Shown: in pieces, positions 37,776 to 48,997 of the stretch | How positions within the stretch are numbered: position 1 is the first letter of the stretch | Layout: each line of letters begins with the position of its first letter | Source of the DNA: an uncultured Rhizobiaceae group bacterium | Lineage (GTDB): Bacteria > Pseudomonadota > Alphaproteobacteria > Rhizobiales > Rhizobiaceae | NCBI GenBank assembly: GCA_938010435.1 | Contig: CALLUS010000005.1 | Span: 248,001 to 312,000, forward strand | Direction of reading: 5' to 3' | DNA length: 64,000 nucleotides | The notes under the pieces: generated by a model | Database searches by the model: none | Told to the model about the DNA's origin: nothing | The model's input: only the letters and a program-made list of their open reading frames with translations | Program-made: the position numbers and the translations under genes

Positions 37776-38549
37776 TTAGGCCATCACCTTCAATCCAAAA
37801 CCGGACAGAAGACGCAGCATCTCCGGCTGCGGTCGACCAGCTGTAAATTCGGCGACATCTTGAACGTGTTCCACTTCGCCAATCTCTTGTAAAAGAGACT
37901 TTGCATGGCGGGCAATCGCTTCTGCGGGGTTCAACCAATCAACAGGCCATGGAGCAAGTCTGCGAAACACTTGACTAAGAAAAGGATAGTGTGTGCATGC
38001 CAAAACGACAATATCCGTCTTCGCGCCGAGACGGTCCACAAAGCATTCGGCGATCTCGCTGCGGATCAGGTCTTCATCCACCTCGCCCGTCAGCATGAAG
38101 TTTTCAGATGCTTTAGCCAAATATTCTGCACCCACAAGGCGGACATTTACCTGCGTTGCAAACTCGGAAATTAAAGACCGTGTATAATCCCGCTGAACCG
38201 TTCCCGGCGTTGCAAGCACGGACACTTGACCGCTGGATGTTCGTTCCGCCGCTGGTTTAATAGCAGGAACAGTACCGACAACCGGAATATCAAAACGTGT
38301 GCGGAGATGCGGTAGAATAAGGGTCGAGGCGGTATTGCAGGCCACCATGATCAAAACAGGAGAATAGCGTTCAACCAGATCGTCAAACACACCCAACATC
38401 CGTTCAATCAGAGCATTTTCTTCCCAGTCACCATAAGGAAACGCCGCATCATCGCCCACATAGACAAATTTATGACCGGGCATCAAAACCCGGGCTTCCC
38501 GCAACACGCTTAAGCCGCCAATACCGGAATCAAAAACAAGAATAGTCAC
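37776..38549 (-). CDS. murI: Glutamate racemase
   Basis: 257 residues. The active-site pairs are D7-S8 ([10 protein letters not shown]), C71 (VACNTAS) and C185 with H187 (ACTHYPF). It makes D-glutamate for the peptidoglycan stem peptide. It begins three bases after the DUF805-like gene, in the same direction as the upstream nuo block. Confidence 0.95.
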   Translation of the reverse strand: MTILVFDSGIGGLSVLREARVLMPGHKFVYVGDDAAFPYGDWEENALIERMLGVFDDLVERYSPVLIMVACNTASTLILPHLRTRFDIPVVGTVPAIKPAAERTSSGQVSVLATPGTVQRDYTRSLISEFATQVNVRLVGAEYLAKASENFMLTGEVDEDLIRSEIAECFVDRLGAKTDIVVLACTHYPFLSQVFRRLAPWPVDWLNPAEAIARHAKSLLQEIGEVEHVQDVAEFTAGRPQPEMLRLLSGFGLKVMA

Positions 38550-38552
38550 AAT

Positions 38553-39161
38553 CTATCTGTTTCCCGCTGTCATCCCTGCCCGTTTTCCAAAAGCAGGTTT
38601 CGTGTCCATACCAGATTCAACAGGCTTTACGTGTTCAGCTTGCAATCTAGTTTCAGCCGCTTTGAGTTCTTTGGCACGCGCCACCAAATCCAGATTATCC
38701 AATGCAGAATCTGTATTCCAATTTAGTTCATCGATGGAAATTGTGTCAGCATTATCATCACTTGCAGCACGGCTGCCCTGCATGCTGAACCAAGTGATAA
38801 GAATTGTCGCAGCAACATGTCCAAAAATGTAAAACTCTGGTGCTGTGCCAATGAAAACACAAAAACTATATATCCATGCGAAGGTCAGAACCTCATGCAT
38901 GTCTCGCACACGTTTGAAAATAAGGGGCAACTGAACAACCGACCAGACAACAAAAACACCAGATGCCTGCTGTTTAATACCAAAAATATTTGACTGGCTG
39001 TCACCAACTGCCGTTATAGAGGTGATATCTGGCATTGCATCTTGGGAAGCCAAAATAATTGCAGCAGCAAGGACCAACAAACCCTGTGCAGTGCTGGCCA
39101 GAAAGAAACTGGTTCTGTTTATCCGGCCATAAAAACCGAATAGAAAACTAACAATGCCCAT
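38553..39161 (-). CDS. DUF805-like membrane protein
   Basis: 202 residues with an AGGAGC ribosome site. The N-terminal FGFYGRINRTSFFLAS resembles the GRI(S/N)R opening of DUF805 proteins, followed by about four hydrophobic segments up to residue 130 and FKRVRDMH in a loop, as in that family. The last 70 residues are a charged cytoplasmic-type tail (SIDELNWNTDSALDNLDL) that is longer than usual. Function unknown. It lies between DUF1467 and murI on the long minus-strand block. Confidence 0.6.
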   Translation of the reverse strand: MGIVSFLFGFYGRINRTSFFLASTAQGLLVLAAAIILASQDAMPDITSITAVGDSQSNIFGIKQQASGVFVVWSVVQLPLIFKRVRDMHEVLTFAWIYSFCVFIGTAPEFYIFGHVAATILITWFSMQGSRAASDDNADTISIDELNWNTDSALDNLDLVARAKELKAAETRLQAEHVKPVESGMDTKPAFGKRAGMTAGNR

Positions 39162-39219
39162 GGAAAGCTCCTAATCGAACTAGGACCAAACAACAAAAAG
39201 TTTAATTTTTCGGGTTTAT

Positions 39220-39498
39220 TTATGAACCAATACGACGAATTGGAATAATATCGGGGATGGAGTGAACACCAATTCCAAGATAGTAAACCACAAACCAAAA
39301 CACGAAGAACACAACTCCGGCGAAAACACTGTTCCATAACATACGTTTGCCCATCATGGGGTTGGCAGGAGCAGCAGGATCTGTGCCTTCAACAACGCCC
39401 CCCTCTTCCAACTGAGGCTTCATTCTAAATGGTAGTGTGATGAACAAAGTCAGCCACCAGATCAAAAAATAGATCGCAATTCCGGTGCCTATTGCCAT
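39220..39498 (-). CDS. DUF1467 family membrane protein
   Basis: 92 residues with two membrane segments: about 5-22 (TGIAIYFLIWWLTLFITLP) and 57-76 (VFAGVVFFVFWFVVYYLG). The loop between them contains EEGGVVEGTDPAAPANP, typical of this alphaproteobacterial family found next to mce and rnj. Function unknown. Three bases separate it from mce. Confidence 0.85.
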   Translation of the reverse strand: MAIGTGIAIYFLIWWLTLFITLPFRMKPQLEEGGVVEGTDPAAPANPMMGKRMLWNSVFAGVVFFVFWFVVYYLGIGVHSIPDIIPIRRIGS

Positions 39499-39501
39499 GT
39501 G

Positions 39502-39906
39502 TTAAACCTGTTCTAATTCCATCAAAGTTCCGGTAAAGTCTTTCGGATGAAGAAATAAAACCGGATTACCATGCGCACCAATTTTAGGTTCGCCATTTCC
39601 CAAAACCCGTGCGCCTTTTTCTATTAGTTGGTCACGCGCAGCAATAATATCGGACACTTCGTAGCAGATATGATGCATACCGCCGGCCGGGTTGCTTTCT
39701 AAAAACTTGGCAATCGGCGAAGCTTCCCCAAGTGGGTGCAAAAGTTCGACCTTCGTGTTCGGCAATTCAACAAAAACAACCGTTACACCATGTTCAGGCA
39801 AAGCCTGTTCTTCACTGACAATCGCTCCCAGTGTATCTCGATACATAGCGGTTGCTGCCTCAAGGTCCGGGACAGCAATCGCCACATGATTCAATCGGCC
39901 GATCAT
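39502..39906 (-). CDS. mce: Methylmalonyl-CoA epimerase
   Basis: 134 residues of the vicinal-oxygen-chelate fold. Metal ligands appear in LNHVAIAVPDLEAA (His7), GMHHICYEV and the C-terminal GTLMELEQ (Glu). It interconverts the S and R forms of methylmalonyl-CoA in propionate catabolism. It follows rnj by three bases. The conserved link with birA nearby fits biotin-dependent propionyl-CoA carboxylase, which is not in this window. Confidence 0.9.
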   Translation of the reverse strand: MIGRLNHVAIAVPDLEAATAMYRDTLGAIVSEEQALPEHGVTVVFVELPNTKVELLHPLGEASPIAKFLESNPAGGMHHICYEVSDIIAARDQLIEKGARVLGNGEPKIGAHGNPVLFLHPKDFTGTLMELEQV

Positions 39907-39909
39907 AAA

Positions 39910-41586
39910 TTAGATCCTCGTGACAAATACTGTGACCAAAGGCTTCTTGCCCCAAATTTCACGAACCTCACTGCGCAAAGCACGTTCCACAGCTTGATGA
40001 ACGCGATTGTCGTCTTTGCGTTTCTTTGGCGGGATATTTTCAAATGCGGCGACACCGGCATCATACAAGACATCTTCAAAACTATCCTGCGCATCAACCA
40101 TGCGTGGTAGTCCCTCGCACGTTATTTCAGGATCAGCGAGCAATTGCCCACTTTTGTCGATCACAAGAGACATCACAACATGGCCAACCCAAGATAACAC
40201 ACGACGGCGTTTGATGCCCATTGCATCTTCGGTGCCAATCAAATGACCGTCTTTGTAGATGCGTCCATGACGCACACTGTCCAACACTTCAGCAGGCCCG
40301 GGCGCTAAGCGCAACATATCACCATTACGGATTGGCGAAACATCCGAAATACCACAATCACCCATCAAACCAGCATGAGCGATAAGATGTCGCGCTTCAC
40401 CATGAACAGGCACACCAATCGTCGGTTTCGTCCATTCGTACATTTGCTTCAATTCACTGCGGCGTGGGTGACCCGAAACATGAACCAATATTTCACCATC
40501 AAGAATGATCTCAACACCCTGCTCTACCAGTGCATTTTGGATATTGATGATTTCCCGTTCATTGCCTGGAATAGAACGGGACGAAAACACAACGCGGTCA
40601 CCCGGCGAAAGGCTCGCGTTACGGTGTTCGTCACGGGACAATTTGCCAAGGGCAGCCCGTGTCTCCCCCTGCGACCCTGTGCAGATCACCACAAGTTCAC
40701 GGCGCGGAACTGATTGATATTCATCTTCAGACAAGAAAGGCGCAATGCCGTCAAGATAACCCAACTCGCGGGAAACATCGCACACGCGCAACAACGAACG
40801 CCCCAACACCATAACACGACGACCAACTTTTTCTGCCGCAAGGGCGATGGATCGGATACGGCCAACATTGGAAGAGAACGTAGTGATCAAAACACGACCG
40901 GGTGAGTCTTCAATCACTTTGGACAGACTGTCTGACACTTCTTCTTCTGACGGCGAAACGCCTTCCACCATTGCATTAGTGGAATCACAAATGAGAGCCA
41001 GCACCCCCTCTTCGCCCAAACGACGGAAGTGTGCTTCATCTGTCTTTTGGCCCAATGTGGGTTCGTGGTCCAACTTCCAATCACCTGTGTGAATGATGTT
41101 CCCCAAAGGTGAACGGATCATCAGTGAAACAGGTTCGGGAATGGAGTGCGTGACGTGAACACCCTCTACTTCAAATTCACCGACCTTGAATGGTTCACCA
41201 GCTTTAAACACCGTGATCGGGATTTGCGGAGCGTTCGGCTCGGATTGCATTTTTGCTTCCAACATAGCAGCCGTGAACGGCGTACAATAGAGTGGAGCCT
41301 TCAGCATGGGCCAGAGGGAAAGAAGCGCACCATAGTGGTCTTCATGGGCGTGAGTGATCACAATACCGTCCAACTTATCCAGACGGTCTGCGATAAATTC
41401 GATGTCTGGCAAAACCAGATCAGCCCCCGGGAAATCATCCCCGGGGAAAGTTACGCCCACATCCACAATGATCCAACGACGATTGCTCTCTGGTCCATAA
41501 CCATAAAGCGCGAAGTTCATGCCAATCTCACCAACACCGCCCAAAGGCAGGAAGACGAGTTGTTCTTTGTTTTTCTTATTTGTCAT
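39910..41586 (-). CDS. rnj: Ribonuclease J
   Basis: 558 residues of the beta-CASP metallo-beta-lactamase group. The zinc motif HAHEDH is at 79-84. VSGHPRRSELKQM marks the beta-CASP C-terminal motif region, and a C-terminal domain (about 450-558) supports dimerisation. It has 5'-to-3' exo- and endonuclease activity in RNA maturation and 23S/16S processing. It is embedded between birA and mce in the block downstream of nuoN. Confidence 0.95.
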   Translation of the reverse strand: MTNKKNKEQLVFLPLGGVGEIGMNFALYGYGPESNRRWIIVDVGVTFPGDDFPGADLVLPDIEFIADRLDKLDGIVITHAHEDHYGALLSLWPMLKAPLYCTPFTAAMLEAKMQSEPNAPQIPITVFKAGEPFKVGEFEVEGVHVTHSIPEPVSLMIRSPLGNIIHTGDWKLDHEPTLGQKTDEAHFRRLGEEGVLALICDSTNAMVEGVSPSEEEVSDSLSKVIEDSPGRVLITTFSSNVGRIRSIALAAEKVGRRVMVLGRSLLRVCDVSRELGYLDGIAPFLSEDEYQSVPRRELVVICTGSQGETRAALGKLSRDEHRNASLSPGDRVVFSSRSIPGNEREIINIQNALVEQGVEIILDGEILVHVSGHPRRSELKQMYEWTKPTIGVPVHGEARHLIAHAGLMGDCGISDVSPIRNGDMLRLAPGPAEVLDSVRHGRIYKDGHLIGTEDAMGIKRRRVLSWVGHVVMSLVIDKSGQLLADPEITCEGLPRMVDAQDSFEDVLYDAGVAAFENIPPKKRKDDNRVHQAVERALRSEVREIWGKKPLVTVFVTRI

Positions 41587-41592
41587 GCCGCC

Positions 41593-42378
41593 TTATGCAC
41601 CTAATCCACCTGTTTGAGCAAAGAATATATCTGCGGCAGAAACAGATTGCACAATTTGATTTTCTCCGCGCAGCATCAAAAATCCATCTGCATCGATATC
41701 AACAAAAGTGCCCTCTATCTCATGATCAGGAAAGCGCACCGTTATCGGCTCTCCAATCCCACGTGCCCGCTCGAGCCATTCACTGCGGACAATTGAAAAC
41801 CCGGCCCCTTCAGACCACACACGCAGTTCAAATGCTATCGACACTGCAAGTGATTCAAAAAGCGCTTCAGGAGAAATGTCGAATCCTTCTGATTGAAGCG
41901 AAGTCGTTGGATAAAGCGGGTTATCTGGAAAGTGTTTGCAATTGATCCCGCATCCGATAACCACGGCTAATTGACCATCAGGCAATGTTGTCGCTTCCAA
42001 TAGAATACCGGACAATTTTTTACCAAACAGCAAAATGTCATTTGGCCATTTTATCTTCAGGTCGTTCACAATTGCGGGCGCCAATTTCAAAACGGCTTTA
42101 TGAAGTGCAAGAGATACAACCAAAGGCAGGGTCGCAAGTTTTTCGGGTGGTGCGCAGTTGATCAGCAACAAAGAGGCATAGAGATTTCCACGTTCAGAAA
42201 CCCATGACCTTCCACGACGTGCTTTTCCTTGAACCTGTTCGTCTGCAGTAATCCAAATTTTGCCGGCATCGCCTTCACGCGCAAGTTCCATGGCCACAAC
42301 ATTAGTTGAGCCAACACTCTCTAACGCAAGGTGTCTCCAACCTGCTAGCGATGAAATATTTTTTGGAGTTCCCTGCAC
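41593..42378 (-). CDS. birA: Biotin-[acetyl-CoA-carboxylase] ligase (no repressor domain)
   Basis: 261 residues, GTG start. The catalytic core contains SVGSTNVVAMELA (22-34), the biotin/ATP loop GKARRGRSW (51-59), KWPNDILL and GCGINCKHFP; a short C-terminal SH3-like domain follows. There is no N-terminal winged-helix, so it should be a plain ligase and not a biotin-operon repressor. It attaches biotin to carrier proteins such as the carboxylase encoded at 13.7-15.7 kb. Six bases separate it from nuoN. Confidence 0.94.
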   Translation of the reverse strand: MQGTPKNISSLAGWRHLALESVGSTNVVAMELAREGDAGKIWITADEQVQGKARRGRSWVSERGNLYASLLLINCAPPEKLATLPLVVSLALHKAVLKLAPAIVNDLKIKWPNDILLFGKKLSGILLEATTLPDGQLAVVIGCGINCKHFPDNPLYPTTSLQSEGFDISPEALFESLAVSIAFELRVWSEGAGFSIVRSEWLERARGIGEPITVRFPDHEIEGTFVDIDADGFLMLRGENQIVQSVSAADIFFAQTGGLGA

Positions 42379-42384
42379 CAGACT

Positions 42385-43815
42385 CTAAAAGAATGTGCGT
42401 GCGGCAGCTGTTGCAATATCTGACATGGGGCCAGCAACCAACACATAGAGTAGCGTGAACAAACCAGATAAACCCAACACAATCCTCAATTCAGAGGCCA
42501 TTGGAACAAAACCTTCTTCCGGCTCATCGAACCACATAATTTTGACGATGCGTAAATAATAGTAAGCGCCGATCACACTGGCGATCACACCAATGACAGA
42601 CAAGACATATAGGCCGGACTGGATAGCGGCCAAGAACACAAAATACTTCGCCCAAAAACCTGCCAACGGTGGAATACCCGCCAGTGAGAACATCAACACG
42701 GTGAGCATCAAAGCCATTATCGGGTTTGTTCGCGACAGACCGGAAAGGTCTGAGATATTTTCGACCATGCCATCGGCACGTCGCATGGCCAGAATGCAAG
42801 CAAATGTGCCCAACGTCATGGCCATATAAATGATCATGTAGAGCACCACACCGGACACGCCCGCTTGAGAGCCAGCTGCCAAACCAACTAGGGCAAATCC
42901 CATGTGACCAATAGATGAATAAGCCATTAGACGCTTAATGTTGGTTTGGCCGATCGCAGCAAACGCACCAAGGCCCATAGAGGCAATTGCGATAAACGTG
43001 ATAATTTGTTGCCACTCAAGTGTTGCTGGTTCAAACGCTCCGTACACAACACGAATAAGCATCGCCATCGCAGCAACTTTAGGAGCCGCGGCAAAAAATG
43101 CCGTTACAGGGGTGGGAGCACCTTCATAAACGTCCGGTGTCCACATGTGGAACGGAACAGCAGAAATTTTGAATGCCAAACCAGCCAACACAAATACGAT
43201 GCCGAACAAGAGACCAAGGCTAACACCGCCAGACATGGATGCCGCAATGCCTTCAAAACCGGTATGACCTGTAAAGCCGTAAACAAGTGAAGAGCCGTAG
43301 AGCAACATGCCAGAGGACAATGCGCCCAACACAAAATACTTCAAACCCGCTTCGGTTGAACGCAATGAATCTCGATTGATCGCAGCGATCACGTAAAGCG
43401 ACAAGGATTGCATCTCAAGACCGAGATAGAGCGTAATCATATCATTGGCAGACACCATTATCAGCATGCCCAAAGTCGCCAAAATAATGAGAACCGGATA
43501 TTCAAAACGGGCAAAATTCTCACGTCGCGCAAATCCGACAGACATTGCAATCGCAACACCAGCACCAATCAATACAAGTATTTTCATGACACGAGCAAAT
43601 GGGTCCATGATGAACGCGCCATGGAAAGCTTCACCTGTTTGCGGAAACCAGAAAATGGCAATCGCAGCCAAAGCAAGCAACGCAACAGACAGGCCTGTCA
43701 CAATACGGGTTGAACTTTCACCAGTGAACACACCGATCATCAGCAACACCATTGCACCACCAGCAAGCCAAAGCTCCGGACCTGCAAGCCATAGATTTGG
43801 AATTTCCATGCCCAT
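42385..43815 (-). CDS. nuoN: NADH-quinone oxidoreductase subunit N
   Basis: 476 residues, about 14 transmembrane helices. Antiporter-like proton-channel family: [20 protein letters not shown] and [18 protein letters not shown], with the channel lysines and the broken helix. It is the innermost of the three large proton-pumping subunits of Complex I. It closes the nuo gene set; birA follows after six bases. Confidence 0.97.
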   Translation of the reverse strand: MGMEIPNLWLAGPELWLAGGAMVLLMIGVFTGESSTRIVTGLSVALLALAAIAIFWFPQTGEAFHGAFIMDPFARVMKILVLIGAGVAIAMSVGFARRENFARFEYPVLIILATLGMLIMVSANDMITLYLGLEMQSLSLYVIAAINRDSLRSTEAGLKYFVLGALSSGMLLYGSSLVYGFTGHTGFEGIAASMSGGVSLGLLFGIVFVLAGLAFKISAVPFHMWTPDVYEGAPTPVTAFFAAAPKVAAMAMLIRVVYGAFEPATLEWQQIITFIAIASMGLGAFAAIGQTNIKRLMAYSSIGHMGFALVGLAAGSQAGVSGVVLYMIIYMAMTLGTFACILAMRRADGMVENISDLSGLSRTNPIMALMLTVLMFSLAGIPPLAGFWAKYFVFLAAIQSGLYVLSVIGVIASVIGAYYYLRIVKIMWFDEPEEGFVPMASELRIVLGLSGLFTLLYVLVAGPMSDIATAAARTFF

Positions 43816-43832
43816 GTTTCTAACGTCCCGTT

Positions 43833-45341
43833 CTATTTGCTCGCGGCCTGCACTGCCCCATCGACAGCGGCCTGATAATTCGTAATGAGCGCATCAACAG
43901 AAGCCTGTGTTACATCGAACACGGGGCTTGGATAAACGCCAAAGAAGATCACAAGAACGATGAGTGGATAAAGTATCCACTTTTCACGTGTGTTGAGATC
44001 GAGAATAGATTTTAGAGCTTCCTTATCGAGTGTGCCAAACACCACGCGACGATAGAGCCAAAGTGCATAAGCAGCAGACAGAATGACACCGAGCGTAGCC
44101 ACCAATGCGACCCATGTATTTGCGCGGAACGCACCAAGAAGCGTGAGAAATTCTCCGACAAACCCGGCAGTTCCCGGCAAACCCACATTTGCCATGGTGA
44201 AGATCAAGAACGCCACCGCATATTTCGGCATGTTGTTGACCAACCCGCCATACGCCGCAATTTCGCGTGTGTGCATACGATCATAAACCACACCTACGCA
44301 GAGGAACAATGCACCCGACACCAAACCATGGGCCAGCATTTGGAAAATACCGCCTTGGATGCCTTGCGTGTTGGCTGCAAAGATACCCATAGTCACATAG
44401 CCCATGTGAGCCACAGACGAATAAGCGATCAGCTTTTTTATATCTTCCTGCATCAACGCCACGAGCGATGTGTAAACAATCGCGATGACTGACAAGACAA
44501 ACACAAAGGTTTGCATTTCAGCACTGGCCAACGGGAACATTGGAAGTGAGAAACGTAGGAAACCGTAACCGCCCATTTTCAGCAGAATACCCGCAAGAAT
44601 AACGGAACCAGCTGTTGGCGCTTCCACGTGGGCATCTGGCAACCAAGTGTGAACAGGCCACATAGGCATTTTCACAGCGAATGAGGCAAAGAATGCCACC
44701 CACAGCCACGTCTGCATTTCCGCAGGAAATTTATACGCCATAAGTGTTGGGATATCGGTCGTACCAGCCTGCCAATACATCGCCATAATGGCCAAGAGCA
44801 TCAGCACTGAACCAAGCAATGTGTAGAGGAAAAACTTCATGGACGCATAAACGCGACGCGCGCCGCCCCATACACCAATGATCAAGAACATTGGAATGAG
44901 GCCTGCTTCAAAGAAAACATAGAACAAGACAATATCGAGTGCACAGAACACACCGATCATTAGCGTTTCCAACAACAGGAACGCGATCATATATTCACGA
45001 ACACGATTTTGAACACTGTCCCAGCTGGCCAAAATACAAAACGGCATCAAGAATGTGGTGAGGATCACGAACAGCATAGAAATGCCATCCACACCCATGT
45101 GATAGGAGATGTCGCCTTCACGTATCCAAGCGACCTTCTCGACCATTTGGAAACCGGATTGCGAATTGTCGAAATTATACCAAATGCCCAGCGACACGAG
45201 GAACGTCACGACCGTTGTGAACAGCGCCACAAAGCGCACATTGCGGCGTGCAACTTCACTGTCTTCCCAAATGAGAAAAGTGATCAGCGCGCCAACAAGC
45301 GGCAGAAAGGTGACAATAGAAAGGATTGGAAGGTCGGCCAC
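43833..45341 (-). CDS. nuoM: NADH-quinone oxidoreductase subunit M
   Basis: 502 residues, GTG start three bases after the nuoL stop. The proton-channel signature is present: [20 protein letters not shown] with the key lysine, then [18 protein letters not shown]. About 14 helices. Middle antiporter-like subunit of the membrane arm. Confidence 0.97.
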   Translation of the reverse strand: MADLPILSIVTFLPLVGALITFLIWEDSEVARRNVRFVALFTTVVTFLVSLGIWYNFDNSQSGFQMVEKVAWIREGDISYHMGVDGISMLFVILTTFLMPFCILASWDSVQNRVREYMIAFLLLETLMIGVFCALDIVLFYVFFEAGLIPMFLIIGVWGGARRVYASMKFFLYTLLGSVLMLLAIMAMYWQAGTTDIPTLMAYKFPAEMQTWLWVAFFASFAVKMPMWPVHTWLPDAHVEAPTAGSVILAGILLKMGGYGFLRFSLPMFPLASAEMQTFVFVLSVIAIVYTSLVALMQEDIKKLIAYSSVAHMGYVTMGIFAANTQGIQGGIFQMLAHGLVSGALFLCVGVVYDRMHTREIAAYGGLVNNMPKYAVAFLIFTMANVGLPGTAGFVGEFLTLLGAFRANTWVALVATLGVILSAAYALWLYRRVVFGTLDKEALKSILDLNTREKWILYPLIVLVIFFGVYPSPVFDVTQASVDALITNYQAAVDGAVQAASK

Positions 45342-45344
45342 GAC

Positions 45345-47348
45345 TTAGTGCGCTCCCGCAAACATTGTGTAAGTCACCAATGCCGCAATGCCGATGAGCA
45401 TCGCAAACGCATAGTGATAAAGATAACCGGATTGAAGCTTCACGGCGCCACGTGTCACATCCATAATCCGCGCAGAAATACCGTTCGGTCCCATACCATC
45501 GATCACACGACCGTCGCCCTCTTTCCAAAGGAAACGACCAAGCCACATGGCCGGGCGCACAAAGATACGGTCGTACAATTCATCAAAGTACCACTTGTTC
45601 AACAAGAACTGGTAGAGACCAGGATGTTGACGTGCCAACTCAGCAGGAAGACCTGTTGAACGAATATAGAAAATGTAAGCCAACACAAACCCCGACGCCA
45701 TCATGATGAAAGGAGACCATTTCACCAGTTTTGGAACATTGTGGAATTGTTCCAGAATTTTGTTGTCAGCACCGAGGTATAGGGCACTTTTCCAGAACTC
45801 AGTATAATGGTTGTCGAGTTGCCCGGGTTCGTGATGCGCACCGATGAAGTTCGCGTAGAATAGGACACCTGCAAACAATGCACCAACAGCCAGCACGTAT
45901 AGCGGCACCAACATCACATTGGGGCTTTCATGCACATGGCTCATCACATCAGCAGAAGCACGCGGCTTACCGTGGAACGTCATGAAAATGAGGCGCCATG
46001 AATAGAAACTTGTGAAGAACGCAGCAACAACAGTCATCCAGAAGGCGTATCCAGCAAATGCATTCTGACCAACATAGAGGCTTTCAATGATTGCATCCTT
46101 GGAAAAGAAACCAGCAGTACCAATCACAGTGCCCGGAATTCCAAGACCTGTAAGTGCCACAGTACCAATCACCATCATCCAATAAGTGCGCGGAATGTGT
46201 TTCCGCAGTCCGCCCATATTACGCATATCTTGTTCGTCAGAAACGGCATGGATCACCGAACCAGCCCCTAAGAACAACAGTGCTTTGAAGAATGCGTGTG
46301 TAAACAGGTGGAACGTCGCTGCGCCATAAGCCCCCACTCCCAAAGCGGCAAACATATAGCCGAGCTGAGAACAGGTGGAATATGCAATCACGCGTTTGAT
46401 ATCGTTTTGAACCAAACCAACCGTCGCAGCAAAGAATGCGGTCGTCGCACCGATGAAGGTGATGAAGGTCAAAGCAGTGTGCGACAATTCGAAAATCGGT
46501 GACATACGCGCCACCAAGAACACACCGGCTGTCACCATGGTTGCAGCGTGAATGAGCGCAGATACAGGTGTCGGGCCTTCCATCGCATCCGGCAACCAAG
46601 TGTGCAGAAGGAATTGAGCAGACTTACCCATGGCACCCATGAACAAGAGCAAAGCCACAACGGTGATCGCGCTGCTTTGTTGCAACTGATGTCCAAGAAA
46701 ATTCAAAACAACTTTGTCGTCAGCAGCGCCAGCAAGACCGCTCGCATTGGCGAATATCACGTCGAAGTTCACAGAATCAAACAAAACGAAGACACCAAAG
46801 ATGCCCAATGCAAATCCAAAGTCGCCAACACGGTTGACCACAAACGCTTTCATTGCAGCCGCATTGGCGGACGGTTTCTTATACCAGAAGCCAATCAGCA
46901 AATATGAAGCAAGGCCCACACCTTCCCATCCAAAGAACATTTGGATCAGGTTGTCAGACGTCACCAACATCAGCATGGCGAAGGTGAACAGCGACAGATA
47001 CGCAAAGAACCGCGGGCGATGCGGGTCGTGGCTCATGTAGCCGATAGAATACACATGAACGAGTGCGGACACCGTGTTCACAACGATCAACATCACAGCA
47101 GTCAGCGTATCCACGCGGAATGCCCAATCCACAGAGAAGTTGCCAACTTCAATCCATTTCAAAACGGGAATAGTGAACGCCTCTGCGCCGCCTTGCCAAA
47201 ACCCGAAAAAGTTGACCCAGCTGAACAGAGCAGCAGCAATCAACAAACCGGATGTCACATATTCCGATGCTTTGTCCCCGATCTGCTTACCAAAAAGACC
47301 AGCGATCAAAAATCCAATCAGAGGAAGAAAAACAATGAGATGAAGCAT
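45345..47348 (-). CDS. nuoL: NADH-quinone oxidoreductase subunit L
   Basis: 667 residues, about 16 helices. [20 protein letters not shown] and [19 protein letters not shown] mark the antiporter-like core. The last 150 residues carry the long lateral helix that runs along the membrane arm and ends in a final anchor helix. It is the distal proton-pumping subunit. 26 bases separate it from nuoK. Confidence 0.97.
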   Translation of the reverse strand: MLHLIVFLPLIGFLIAGLFGKQIGDKASEYVTSGLLIAAALFSWVNFFGFWQGGAEAFTIPVLKWIEVGNFSVDWAFRVDTLTAVMLIVVNTVSALVHVYSIGYMSHDPHRPRFFAYLSLFTFAMLMLVTSDNLIQMFFGWEGVGLASYLLIGFWYKKPSANAAAMKAFVVNRVGDFGFALGIFGVFVLFDSVNFDVIFANASGLAGAADDKVVLNFLGHQLQQSSAITVVALLLFMGAMGKSAQFLLHTWLPDAMEGPTPVSALIHAATMVTAGVFLVARMSPIFELSHTALTFITFIGATTAFFAATVGLVQNDIKRVIAYSTCSQLGYMFAALGVGAYGAATFHLFTHAFFKALLFLGAGSVIHAVSDEQDMRNMGGLRKHIPRTYWMMVIGTVALTGLGIPGTVIGTAGFFSKDAIIESLYVGQNAFAGYAFWMTVVAAFFTSFYSWRLIFMTFHGKPRASADVMSHVHESPNVMLVPLYVLAVGALFAGVLFYANFIGAHHEPGQLDNHYTEFWKSALYLGADNKILEQFHNVPKLVKWSPFIMMASGFVLAYIFYIRSTGLPAELARQHPGLYQFLLNKWYFDELYDRIFVRPAMWLGRFLWKEGDGRVIDGMGPNGISARIMDVTRGAVKLQSGYLYHYAFAMLIGIAALVTYTMFAGAH

Positions 47349-47374
47349 ATTTCAGATGACGCGACTTGAGCGCC

Positions 47375-47683
47375 TTAACCTTTCATCACATTTGCATCTT
47401 CAACCGCGATAGAACCGCGGTTTCGGAAGAAGACAACGAGTATAGCAAGACCAATAGCTGCTTCAGCAGCAGCAACAGTAAGCACCAAAAGTGCGAAAAT
47501 CTGACCAACCATGTCGCCATTGGCTTGACTGAATGCAAGGAAGTTCAGGTTCACCGACAACAAGATCAGTTCAATCGACATCAAAATAACGATGACGTTT
47601 TTACGGTTGATAAAAATGCCGAACACGCCAAGCGTGAAAAGGATCGCACCCACTGTGAGAAAATGTCCAAGACCGATTTCCAT
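47375..47683 (-). CDS. nuoK: NADH-quinone oxidoreductase subunit K
   Basis: 102 residues, three helices. [20 protein letters not shown] includes the conserved membrane glutamate (end of that stretch) that links the proton path between NuoJ and NuoN; a second acidic residue is in [10 protein letters not shown]. Two bases after nuoJ. Confidence 0.97.
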   Translation of the reverse strand: MEIGLGHFLTVGAILFTLGVFGIFINRKNVIVILMSIELILLSVNLNFLAFSQANGDMVGQIFALLVLTVAAAEAAIGLAILVVFFRNRGSIAVEDANVMKG

Positions 47684-47685
47684 AA

Positions 47686-48300
47686 TCAGATCCCCTCCCC
47701 TGGCTTCACTTTGTGCATGGTGATCGCGTCTTCGGGATCACGTGCCACTTGGTCCGCGATGTTTTGGCGCTTCACATCTGTACGATGGCTCAAGGTCAAA
47801 ACAATCGCGCCGATCATTGCCACGAGAAGAATGATACCAGCCAATTGGAAGAAGAAAATATAACGTGTGTAGAGCAAATCGCCGATGGCTTTGATGTTCG
47901 AGGTTTCAGCCATATCGGGTATCGGCTGAACAGCTACGCTGGCCGCTTGTGGATCAACAAAGGTTGTGCCCAATACAAAAATCAACTCCACGAGCAAAAT
48001 GATCCCGATAATGCCACCAATTGGCAGATATTGAAGGAAGCCTTCGCGCATTTCGGCAAAATCCACGTCCAGCATCATCACGACAAACAAGAACAACACT
48101 GCAACCGCGCCCACATAGACAACAATCAAGATCAGCGCGAGGAATTCTGCGCCGGTCAGCATGAACAATCCCGCCGCATTGAAGAATGCAAGAATCAAGA
48201 ACAAGACAGAATGCACGGGGTTGCGCGATGCAATCACCATAAAGGCAGAAGCAACGGTGACCGTAGCAAACAGATAAAAGAAAAGTGCAGCGACGCCCAT
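47686..48300 (-). CDS. nuoJ: NADH-quinone oxidoreductase subunit J
   Basis: 204 residues from the ATG at 48300 ([12 protein letters not shown]), the position where related NuoJ proteins begin. A GTG at 48339 would add a basic 13-residue extension; the AGGAAG before 48300 is about 12 bases away, so the choice is not certain. Five helices; [20 protein letters not shown] with the conserved pi-bulge region and [14 protein letters not shown] follow the family. A long gap separates it from nuoI, unlike the rest of the operon. Confidence 0.94.
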   Translation of the reverse strand: MGVAALFFYLFATVTVASAFMVIASRNPVHSVLFLILAFFNAAGLFMLTGAEFLALILIVVYVGAVAVLFLFVVMMLDVDFAEMREGFLQYLPIGGIIGIILLVELIFVLGTTFVDPQAASVAVQPIPDMAETSNIKAIGDLLYTRYIFFFQLAGIILLVAMIGAIVLTLSHRTDVKRQNIADQVARDPEDAITMHKVKPGEGI

Positions 48301-48505
48301 GCGTTTTGCGCTTCCTGTTTTGCGGCTTTTGAGGTTCACGGTTGCGAACTAAAAGCCTGTGTTATCTGCCTTTCGGCATCTCAATTGAGCAATCCGGTCG
48401 AACCGTTTTGCCCGCGACAATCAGCGCCCTCTTAGCGCTTCCCCACCCTTGCGTCCATAAGACCAGAGGCGGGATTTGATCTATTTCACCACAATCTCAA
48501 ATTGA
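48301..48505 (-). other. Long non-coding gap inside the nuo operon (nuoI-nuoJ)
   Basis: About 205 bases (166 if nuoJ begins at the GTG at 48339) with no supported gene. Most other junctions in the operon are overlapping or a few bases. On the transcribed strand a TGCC-GAAA-GGCA mini-hairpin lies at about 48367-48378, and a GCGCTAAGAGGGCGC stretch further upstream could also pair. It might hold an internal promoter, an mRNA processing site or a small RNA; none is proved. Confidence 0.5.
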
Positions 48506-48997
48506 TCAGCGATAAGGTGCATCAATTGCGATGTTGCGGGCCAATTCCCGCTCCCACCGCGCACCATTTTCGAGCAACTTGTCTTTGTCATAATACAATT
48601 CTTCACGTGTCTCGGTGGCGAATTCAAAATTCGGGCCTTCAACAATTGCATCCACCGGGCAAGCTTCCTGACAGAAGCCGCAATAGATGCATTTCACCAT
48701 ATCAATATCGTAGCGCACCGTGCGGCGCGTGCCGTCGTTGCGGCGTGGACCAGCTTCAATGGTGATCGCTTGCGCAGGGCAAATCGCTTCACACAATTTG
48801 CAGGCGATGCAACGCTCTTCCCCATTGGGATAACGACGCAAAGCGTGCTCACCACGGAAACGCGCAGATGTATGCCCCTTTTCATAAGGATAGTTGAGCG
48901 TCACCTTAGGTTTGAAAAAATACTTCACGCCAAGCCCGAAAGCTTTAACAAATTCCCAAAGGAAAAGAGATTTACCGGCTGAAATCAAAGAACTCAT
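48506..48997 (-). CDS. nuoI: NADH-quinone oxidoreductase subunit I
   Basis: 163 residues from an ATG overlapping the nuoH stop (ATGA); a longer frame into nuoH is rejected. An N-terminal amphipathic helix precedes two [4Fe-4S] motifs: C63, C66, C69, C73 ([12 protein letters not shown]) and C103, C106, C109, C113 ([12 protein letters not shown]), which hold clusters N6a and N6b. It passes electrons toward NuoB in the connecting module. Confidence 0.97.
   Translation of the reverse strand: MSSLISAGKSLFLWEFVKAFGLGVKYFFKPKVTLNYPYEKGHTSARFRGEHALRRYPNGEERCIACKLCEAICPAQAITIEAGPRRNDGTRRTVRYDIDMVKCIYCGFCQEACPVDAIVEGPNFEFATETREELYYDKDKLLENGARWERELARNIAIDAPYR

Noticed and set aside
37683-37892. 69-codon plus-strand frame upstream of and over the murI 3' end
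   Set aside because: Overlaps murI antisense, no ribosome site, and a basic composition without pattern.
45009-45659. 216-codon plus-strand frame over nuoM and nuoL
   Set aside because: It lies antisense to two clear Complex I genes, and its product is rich in His, Arg, Asn and Cys with no domain; a mirror frame of membrane-protein codons.
47713-48435. 240-codon plus-strand frame over nuoJ
   Set aside because: It is antisense to nuoJ, with a His/Gln/Asn-rich low-quality translation; no family or ribosome site.
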